DNA from: Flavobacteriales bacterium CG18_big_fil_WC_8_21_14_2_50_32_9
Lineage (GTDB): Bacteria > Bacteroidota > Bacteroidia > Flavobacteriales_E > Vicingaceae
NCBI GenBank assembly: GCA_002770955.1
Contig: PCUH01000078.1
Span: 12,771-18,248, forward strand
DNA length: 5,478 nucleotides
Reading direction: 5' to 3'
Of this stretch, positions 1 to 4,841 are shown one piece after another (position 1 is the stretch's first letter; each line of letters begins with the position of its first letter). Position numbers and translations under genes: made by a program. The notes beneath the pieces were generated by a model that ran no database searches, was not told the DNA's origin, and was given only the letters and a program-made list of their open reading frames with translations.

Positions 1-146
1 TTCATATTTAATAAATAGTTGCTCAAAAATACCGATTTAAATTTTGTAATTCTTTCAGGTGGTTAAAATTAAATTTTGTTATCTAACTAATATGTCAAAA
101 TATTCCATCTAATTTCAATATAATCACAATAAATTCAGAATAATAT
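1..146. other. AT-rich non-coding upstream region
   Basis: I see no supportable gene here on either strand; stops occur early in the forward frames and no recognisable protein segment appears. The stretch holds related copies of an ATTTTGTWAT word (41-50 and 73-82, with another at 145-154 inside the promoter). The left flank could be the downstream spacer of an unseen neighbour, but nothing in the window shows which. Confidence 0.5.
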
Positions 147-176
147 TTTGTAATCAAAATTTTTGTTCTACTTTTG
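147..176 (+). promoter_or_regulatory. Bacteroidota-type promoter for the met leader and operon
   Basis: TTTG at 147-150 and TACTTTTG at 169-176 are separated by 18 nt. This matches the housekeeping promoter pattern of Bacteroidota (-33 TTTG, -7 TAnnTTTG). Transcription would start near 180-184, about 35 nt before the SAM-I aptamer, which is where a riboswitch promoter is expected. ATTTTG-N4-CAAAAT (145-160) forms a short palindrome across the -33 element. The start site is inferred, not measured. Confidence 0.65.
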
Positions 177-218
177 CCCCATCAATCATTTACAAGTTCT
201 GTAAAAAGTTTTTGTAAC

Positions 219-343
219 TGTTTATAAAGAAGAAGCGAGAGATTAGGCTCTATGACCTTCTGGCAACCAACTAAAAGCTCCGATAACAAGGGGTTGGAAA
301 ACAGGTGCCAAATCCTAACTCGAATATTCGGGAAAGATAAATA
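219..343 (+). ncRNA. SAM-I (S-box) riboswitch aptamer
   Basis: This RNA element binds S-adenosylmethionine and usually switches off methionine and sulfur genes when SAM is plentiful. The conserved core is present in order. P1 pairs 219-225 with 337-343 (one G-U). The outer P2 stem pairs GAAG 232-235 with CTTC 257-260. The kink-turn GA at 237-238 faces TGA at 253-255, and the P2 tip pairs GAG 239-241 with CTC 248-250. GGCAACC (262-268) and AGGTGCC (303-309) form P3, extended by CCAAC 267-271 with GTTGG 293-297. J3/4 AAATCCT (310-316) can make the loop pseudoknot with AGG 245-247. P4 is CTCGA..TTCGGG (319-332), followed by AAAGATAA. It sits in front of metY-osmC-metX-hom, a typical S-box target. 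No U-tract follows P1 directly: the first run of five or more T after the aptamer is at 488-494, so control may act through the leader ORF 9 nt downstream or through that shared terminator. Confidence 0.93.
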
Positions 344-352
344 AATTACAAA

Positions 353-481
353 ATGAAAACAAAAAATCAAATCAACACTTACTTAAGCTCCCCGAGCCAT
401 AAAAGTAATTTATTCGTACCCAATTTTACTGAATCCTTTTCAGTATCAATGATGTGTTGTATGTGCTGCTGCATGTATTAA
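353..481 (+). CDS. Met/Cys-rich leader peptide (putative attenuator ORF)
   Basis: A 42-codon ORF (ATG 353, TAA 479-481) lies between the SAM-I aptamer and metY and ends in MMCCMCCCMY. The last ten codons (449-478) hold five Cys and four Met codons, among the rarest residues in proteins. This is the signature of a leader peptide whose translation stalls when charged tRNA for the end products is scarce. The Cys/Met codons fall in the 5' arm and loop of the hairpin at 451-494, and the stop codon overlaps its 3' arm, as in amino-acid attenuators. The start at 353 has an A-rich upstream context normal for Bacteroidota. In-frame ATGs at 449 and 452 would give a leader of only 9-10 residues, and I cannot tell which is used. 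The first 32 residues are polar with no motif I recognise and no signal peptide. A metal-binding micropeptide is a less likely reading, given the position. Expression is inferred. Confidence 0.72.
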   Translation: MKTKNQINTYLSSPSHKSNLFVPNFTESFSVSMMCCMCCCMY

Positions 482-494
482 TACATCTTTTTTT
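451..494 (+). terminator. Attenuator terminator (helix 1:2) at the end of the leader ORF
   Basis: GATGTGTT (451-458) pairs with AATACATC (480-487), eight pairs including one G-U. Inside it ATGT 461-464 pairs with GCAT 471-474 around a six-base loop. Seven T (488-494) follow at once, as in an intrinsic terminator. Arm 1 is made of the Met/Cys codons, so a ribosome paused there would block the hairpin and allow readthrough to metY. The stem is AT-rich and of moderate stability. A smaller alternative is the 14-base palindrome 474-487. Confidence 0.6.
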
Positions 495-546
495 CTAGTA
501 ACATTTCTCGAAAATTAAAGATGTAGGTTTTTCCGAAAGGAACATC
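482..546 (+). promoter_or_regulatory. Alternative helices 2:3 and 3:4 of the leader
   Basis: TACATCTTT (482-490) is perfectly complementary over 9 nt to AAAGATGTA (517-525). This pairing would take away arm 2 and three bases of the T-run of the 451-494 terminator, so it is a candidate antiterminator. The same segment 3 can instead join a downstream hairpin: GATG 520-523 with CATC 543-546 and TTCC 531-534 with GGAA 539-542, capped by a GAAA loop, with a 7-nt bulge. The T-rich tract after it (551-570) is not adjacent, so I do not call that hairpin a terminator. From 547 to 622 I see only AT-rich leader up to the metY start. Confidence 0.5.
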
Positions 547-622
547 CATGTCTTGTTATCTCTATTTTTTCAAAAATCAGTAACCCAATTAATTATTTAT
601 AAATCTTAAAAACTAAATTATC

Positions 623-1963
623 ATGAGCACAAAAAATTTAAAATTCGAAACATTACAATTGCATGCAGGTCACGATGTTGACCAAACAACCAATTCAAGA
701 GCAGTTCCAATTTATCAAACGGCTTCGTACACGTTTAATAGTGCCGAACACGCAGCCAATTTGTTTGGATTAAAAGAGTTTGGAAACATTTATACTCGTA
801 TTGGAAACCCCACTACCGATGTGTTTGAAAAACGTATTGCAGCTTTAGAAGGTGGAGTTGCTGCATTAGCAACTTCATCAGGACAAGCTGCACAATTTAT
901 TGCCTTAAACAACATTTTACAAGCAGGCGAAAACTTTGTTACTTCTCCATTTTTGTATGGCGGAACGTACAATCAATTTAAAGTAGCATTTAAACGTTTG
1001 GGTGTTGAATCTCGTTTTGCAAAATCGGACAAACCCGAAGATTTCGAAAAACTAATAGACAAAAACACCAAAGCTTTTTATTTAGAAACTATCGGAAATC
1101 CAGGCTTTAACATTCCTGATTTTGATGCCATTGTTACGTTGGCAAAAAAATACGATATTCCAGTAGTGGTTGACAATACGTTTGGTGCAGGAGGATTTTT
1201 ATTCAAACCCATTGAACATGGGGCAAATGTTGTTGTGGCTTCGGCAACCAAATGGATAGGCGGGCACGGAACTTCAATTGGTGGAGTAATCATTGATGGC
1301 GGAAACTACAACTGGGGAAATGGAAAATATCCACAATTTACCGAACCAAGTGAAGGCTATCACGGATTAAAATTCTGGGATGTTTTTGGAACTGAGGGTC
1401 CTTTTGGCAACATTGCTTTTATTATTAGAGCAAGGGTAGAAGGTTTACGAGATTTTGGAACAACGCTTTCGCCTTTTAATGCTTTTCAATTGATTCAAGG
1501 GTTGGAAACACTTTCGTTACGTGTTGAACGACATATTGAGAATGCATTGAATTTGGCAACTTGGTTAGAAAATCATCCTCAAGTGGAAAAAGTGAACTAT
1601 CCCGGATTGGCTTCATCACCATACAATACCTTAGCCAAAAAATACCTCAAAAATGGTTTTGGTGGAGTGTTGAGTTTTGAACTGAAAGGTAGCAAAGAAA
1701 ACGCCATCAAATTTATTGATTCGTTAGAGTTGGTTAGCCATGTAGCTAATGTTGGTGATGCTAAAACATTAATTATTCAACCATCGGCAACTACGCACCA
1801 ACAATTAAGTATTGATGAACAATTGGCTGCAGGAGTAACTCCAAACTTGCTGAGAGTTTCGGTAGGTATTGAAAATATTTTGGACATAAAAGCCGATTTT
1901 GAACAAGCTTTTGAAAAAGTAGCAATAATCTCTATTGCAACATCAGAAGCCATTTTAAACTAA
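623..1963 (+). CDS. metY: O-acetylhomoserine sulfhydrylase (PLP-dependent)
   Basis: This cytosolic enzyme of the Cys/Met-metabolism PLP family converts O-acetylhomoserine and sulfide to homocysteine and acetate, the direct-sulfhydrylation step of methionine synthesis. Family marks visible: LQLHAGHD near the N-terminus (11-18), YTRIGNPT (57-64), SSGQAA (85-90), VVVDNTFG with the cofactor-binding Asp184, SATKWIGGHG with the Schiff-base Lys210, and QPSATTHQQL (386-395). The internal stretch with YHGLKFWDVFG (246-256) is typical of OAH sulfhydrylases rather than cystathionine gamma-synthases. At 446 residues it is slightly longer than the usual 425-435, owing to a C-terminal tail. The ATG at 623 gives the normal N-terminus and follows an A/T-rich stretch without Shine-Dalgarno. 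It is the first structural gene after the riboswitch and leader ORF. It contains no Cys, and its only Met is the initiator, which is odd for a protein this size. Confidence 0.95.
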   Translation: MSTKNLKFETLQLHAGHDVDQTTNSRAVPIYQTASYTFNSAEHAANLFGLKEFGNIYTRIGNPTTDVFEKRIAALEGGVAALATSSGQAAQFIALNNILQAGENFVTSPFLYGGTYNQFKVAFKRLGVESRFAKSDKPEDFEKLIDKNTKAFYLETIGNPGFNIPDFDAIVTLAKKYDIPVVVDNTFGAGGFLFKPIEHGANVVVASATKWIGGHGTSIGGVIIDGGNYNWGNGKYPQFTEPSEGYHGLKFWDVFGTEGPFGNIAFIIRARVEGLRDFGTTLSPFNAFQLIQGLETLSLRVERHIENALNLATWLENHPQVEKVNYPGLASSPYNTLAKKYLKNGFGGVLSFELKGSKENAIKFIDSLELVSHVANVGDAKTLIIQPSATTHQQLSIDEQLAAGVTPNLLRVSVGIENILDIKADFEQAFEKVAIISIATSEAILN

Positions 1964-1967
1964 AATA

Positions 1968-2000
1968 GTTTCTCTCTCAGAAATTTTCTGAGAGAGAAAC
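1968..2000 (+). repeat. Perfect 13-bp inverted repeat between metY and osmC
   Basis: GTTTCTCTCTCAG (1968-1980) and CTGAGAGAGAAAC (1988-2000) are perfect reverse complements with a 7-nt AAATTTT spacer, five bases after the metY stop. The RNA hairpin would be very stable. On the + strand the following bases are ATAAACTAAA, so there is no U-tract and a canonical terminator is not supported. A role in mRNA 3'-end protection, processing or partial termination that sets the metY to osmC-metX-hom ratio is plausible. Confidence 0.85.
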
Positions 2001-2036
2001 ATAAACTAAAAAATTAATCCTTAAAAAAATAAAAAA

Positions 2037-2489
2037 ATGAGCAACTTAAATTTTTCATTCAATGGAACAAGTACTTCAGCAACAAAGTTTGAAGGAAAAA
2101 CTCGCCAATTTAACCTTGTGATTGACGAGCCAGAAGCACTAGGCGGAAACGATTCAGCAGCTAATCCAGTAGAATATTTATTGGCAGGCTATGCTGGCTG
2201 CTTAAATGTAGTTTATAATTTAGTAGCCCAAGAAATTGGAATAAAAATAAATCAGTTAGACATTTCAATCAATGGAGACATTAATCCAGAAAAGTTTTTA
2301 GGAATATCTGATAAAGAAAGGGCAGGATTCCAATCGCTAAATGTTTTTATTGAAATAGAAACGAACGGCACACATGAGCAAGAACAACAGCTAATAGCAA
2401 CAGCTAAAGATAGATGTCCTGTGAACGATAATTTGGCAAATCCAACCCCAATTCAATACCTCATTACTCAACCAATCAGTAAAAATTAA
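2037..2489 (+). CDS. OsmC/Ohr-family protein
   Basis: This 150-residue protein has the OsmC/Ohr fold signature. NPVEYLLAGYAGC carries the first active-site Cys55, with Glu46 nearby, and DRCPVNDNL carries the second, Cys127. Arg23 may correspond to the family's catalytic Arg. Characterised relatives are cytosolic thiol peroxidases that reduce organic hydroperoxides, and some have been reported to act on persulfides. The exact substrate here cannot be read from the sequence. The AGF segment (96-98) suggests a general OsmC-like subgroup rather than classical Ohr. The start follows an A-rich tract (2023-2036). Its TAA overlaps the metX ATG by one base (TAATG), so the two are almost certainly co-translated. 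This suggests a function tied to sulfide, homocysteine or reactive-sulfur handling, which is inference. I give no gene symbol because family members differ in role. Confidence 0.88.
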   Translation: MSNLNFSFNGTSTSATKFEGKTRQFNLVIDEPEALGGNDSAANPVEYLLAGYAGCLNVVYNLVAQEIGIKINQLDISINGDINPEKFLGISDKERAGFQSLNVFIEIETNGTHEQEQQLIATAKDRCPVNDNLANPTPIQYLITQPISKN

Positions 2490-3535
2490 TGATTAAACAA
2501 TTCAAATACAACAAAAAATTTCAGTTGGAATCAGGAAAAACGCTTCCTGAATTCCAATTGGGATTTACCACGTTGGGCAAATTAAACGCAGCAAAAGATA
2601 ATGTGATTTGGATAACACACGCTTTAACAGCCAACTCCAATCCCGAAGAATGGTGGAATGGTTTGATTGGAAAAGGCAAGTTTTTTAATCCTGAAAACCA
2701 TTTTATTGTATGTGCCAATGTGTTGGGTTCTCCTTACGGTTCAACCAACCCGTTGTCGGTAAACCCACAAACAGGCAACAAATATTACCACAACTTTCCT
2801 GAAATTACCATCAGAGATATTGTTGTAACGCTCGACTTGTTACGTCAGCATTTAGGAATTATCAAAATACACACGTTGTTGGGTGGTTCGTTGGGCGGAC
2901 AACAAGCGGTAGAATGGGCAATACAACAACCAACCGTTTTCGAAAACCTATTTTTAATTGCTACCAATGCTCAACATTCGCCATGGGGAATTGCCTTTAA
3001 CGAAAGTCAGCGTTTGGCGATAAAGGCCGACAGAACTTGGTTTTCATACAGTGATGATGCTGGTTTGAAAGGTTTAAAAGCTGCTCGAGCCATTGCCTTG
3101 TTGAGCTACCGAAACTACAACACGTATCAACTCTCGCAAGAAGATTTAGAAGAAAAAACAGACGATTTTAATGCTTCTTCTTACCAAAATTATCAAGGTG
3201 AAAAATTGGCAAGCCGTTTTAACGCTTATTCTTATTGGCACTTATCAAAGGCAATGGATAGCCATAATGTGGGACGAAACAGAGGTGGAATTGTTGCTGC
3301 TTTAAATCAAATAAAAGCATATACTTTGGTAGTAGCAATTGGTTCCGATGTGTTGTTTCCAGTTTCTGAATCAACAACACTACATCAACACATTAAAAAC
3401 AGCGAATTGGAAATTATCGATTCAATATACGGACACGATGGCTTTTTGATAGAAACACAGCAATTGGCAACCTTATTCGAAAATTTTTACATCACTAAAA
3501 AATTAAATAAAGAACTTTATGAGTACGCAAACTAA
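2489..3535 (+). CDS. metX: Homoserine O-acetyltransferase, alpha/beta-hydrolase fold
   Basis: It transfers an acetyl group from acetyl-CoA to homoserine, giving the O-acetylhomoserine used by MetY. Alpha/beta-hydrolase marks: THALTANS (43-50, an HALT variant), NVLGSPYGST (77-86), the nucleophile elbow GGSLGGQQA with Ser134, GSDVLFP with acid Asp287, and GHDGFL with His316. The length of 348 residues is normal for MetX. Family members use acetyl- or succinyl-CoA, and some homologues acylate serine; the adjacent metY favours the acetyl form, but the specificity residue was not checked. The ATG overlaps the osmC stop by one base, and the 3' end overlaps hom by 17 nt. The usual Cys of the NVLGGC-type loop is replaced here (NVLGSPYG). 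The protein has a single Cys (75) and one internal Met (256). Confidence 0.93.
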   Translation: MIKQFKYNKKFQLESGKTLPEFQLGFTTLGKLNAAKDNVIWITHALTANSNPEEWWNGLIGKGKFFNPENHFIVCANVLGSPYGSTNPLSVNPQTGNKYYHNFPEITIRDIVVTLDLLRQHLGIIKIHTLLGGSLGGQQAVEWAIQQPTVFENLFLIATNAQHSPWGIAFNESQRLAIKADRTWFSYSDDAGLKGLKAARAIALLSYRNYNTYQLSQEDLEEKTDDFNASSYQNYQGEKLASRFNAYSYWHLSKAMDSHNVGRNRGGIVAALNQIKAYTLVVAIGSDVLFPVSESTTLHQHIKNSELEIIDSIYGHDGFLIETQQLATLFENFYITKKLNKELYEYAN

Positions 3536-4736
3536 ACATACTGCATTAATAGGTTTCGGAACTGTTGGGCAAGGGTTTTACCACTATCTTGCTGAAAACT
3601 ATGAAGACAAAAACTTATCGGAAATTGTTATTAAAGATGCTTCGAAAAGCAGAGTTCCAAACAACTTAAATTTTACAACAAAAGGAAAAAATGTTTTTCA
3701 AAACAAAAATATCAACACAGTTGTCGAACTCATTAGCGATGACAAAGAAGCCTTTAATATCGTAAAAAAAGCATTGGAGCTGGGTAAAAAAGTAGTTTCG
3801 GCAAACAAAAAAATGATTGCTCATCACCTCGAAGAATTGGTGCAATTGGAACAACAATTTGGTGGTAAATTTTTGTATGAAGGAGCTGTGGCAGGAAGCA
3901 TTCCTATTATTAAAATTATTAATGAACACTATGCGTTTGATGAAATTATCGAAATACGAGGCATCTTAAATGGCACATCAAACTATATTTTAACACAGCT
4001 TTTCGAAAAAGAAATTGGTTTTGAAGAGGCATTACAACAAGCCCAAGAAGCTGGTTTTGCCGAAGCTGATTCAACAGCTGATGTTGGTGGTTTTGATGCC
4101 TTGCATAAATTGTTAATTCTTACTGCACATGCTTTTGGTAAGTTTATATTACCCGAAAAAGCGTTAAACATTGGCATCAACAACATTAAAAAAAGCGACC
4201 TAACTTTTGCAAAAGCGAACAACCTAAAGATAAAATTAGTTGCTTCTGCAAAAAGCCACAACAACAAACTTTCGTTAAGTGTTTTACCCACTTTTGTTGA
4301 CGAAAGTGATGATTTGTTTCATGTAAAAAATGAATTTAACGGCATTGAAGTGGTTTCGAACAACATTGGTTCGCAGTTTTATAAAGGAAAAGGAGCAGGT
4401 AAATTACCAACTGGGCATGTGGTTTTTACTGATTACAAATCGATTGAAAACAGCCGATACACTTACCAAAATATTCATTTAGGAAAAAAAATTAAGTACG
4501 AAACCAGAGACAGTATTTGGGTGTATTCTAATCAAATTACCTTGCTAGAAAAACACATAGAAAATGTTGTTTTATTAAACGGTTCGCAAGGGTATGGAAG
4601 CATAAAAATTGCCGATTTAATTAAAGTAAAAGAGTTGATAAACATTCATCATGTTTCAATTATTGCATTAAGCGATAAAGTAAAACAACAACTTATTTTG
4701 CAATTCAAAAGAAAAATAGAATTTGCTTTAGTCTAA
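3519..4736 (+). CDS. hom: Homoserine dehydrogenase, stand-alone
   Basis: It reduces aspartate semialdehyde to homoserine with NAD(P)H, the branch-point step feeding MetX. The N-terminal Rossmann domain has GFGTVGQG (12-19) and VVSANKKM (92-99). The catalytic domain has GAVAGSIPII (122-131), GILNGTSNYIL (148-158) and the family signature from EADSTADVGGFDALHK (182-197), with Asp193 and Lys197 in the expected catalytic positions. GKGAGKLPTG (290-299) closes the cofactor site. No aspartokinase domain is attached, unlike the ThrA fusion common in many bacteria. At 405 residues the C-terminus (about 315-405) shows no ACT domain that I can recognise, so allosteric threonine control may be absent. 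The ATG at 3519 lies inside the end of metX in another frame and is the only start before the GFGTVG motif, suggesting translational coupling. It has no Cys and one internal Met. A methionine-dedicated paralogue is my inference. Confidence 0.93.
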   Translation: MSTQTKHTALIGFGTVGQGFYHYLAENYEDKNLSEIVIKDASKSRVPNNLNFTTKGKNVFQNKNINTVVELISDDKEAFNIVKKALELGKKVVSANKKMIAHHLEELVQLEQQFGGKFLYEGAVAGSIPIIKIINEHYAFDEIIEIRGILNGTSNYILTQLFEKEIGFEEALQQAQEAGFAEADSTADVGGFDALHKLLILTAHAFGKFILPEKALNIGINNIKKSDLTFAKANNLKIKLVASAKSHNNKLSLSVLPTFVDESDDLFHVKNEFNGIEVVSNNIGSQFYKGKGAGKLPTGHVVFTDYKSIENSRYTYQNIHLGKKIKYETRDSIWVYSNQITLLEKHIENVVLLNGSQGYGSIKIADLIKVKELINIHHVSIIALSDKVKQQLILQFKRKIEFALV

Positions 4737-4841
4737 AAAAAATATTTAAGGCTTAATAAATGTGTAACATAAGATGACATTCATCATCATTACATTAAAA
4801 ATAAAAACTCATTTTTGTAGAAATAACCAGTAACTAATTCC

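Noticed and set aside
1..18. Possible 3' end of an upstream gene (open to a TAG at 16-18)
   Set aside because: Five codons are not enough to support a coding call.
38..79. AAATTTTG words as additional -7 promoter elements
   Set aside because: They do not match TAnnTTTG exactly and lack a properly spaced TTTG; the match at 147-176 is better.
182..370. Minus-strand ORF of 62 codons
   Set aside because: It lies antisense to the SAM-I aptamer and its composition reflects the structured RNA; no recognisable protein features.
548..583. Short ORF MSCYLYFFKNQ in the leader after the 3:4 hairpin
   Set aside because: Only 11 codons, without residue bias or a hairpin and U-tract arrangement; likely chance.
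790..1293. Minus-strand ORFs inside metY (and similar ones inside metX and hom)
   Set aside because: Shadows of strongly supported coding frames on the + strand; no family motifs.
4764..4793. Small hairpin GATGA-CAT-TCATC and CATCATCAT repeat between hom and cysH, considered as terminator or operator
   Set aside because: Only 5 bp, no T-run after it, and simple-sequence composition; too weak to annotate.
4810..4817. CATTTTTG as a -7 element for cysH
   Set aside because: First base deviates from TAnnTTTG and no TTTG lies at the right distance upstream; mentioned only as a weak possibility.
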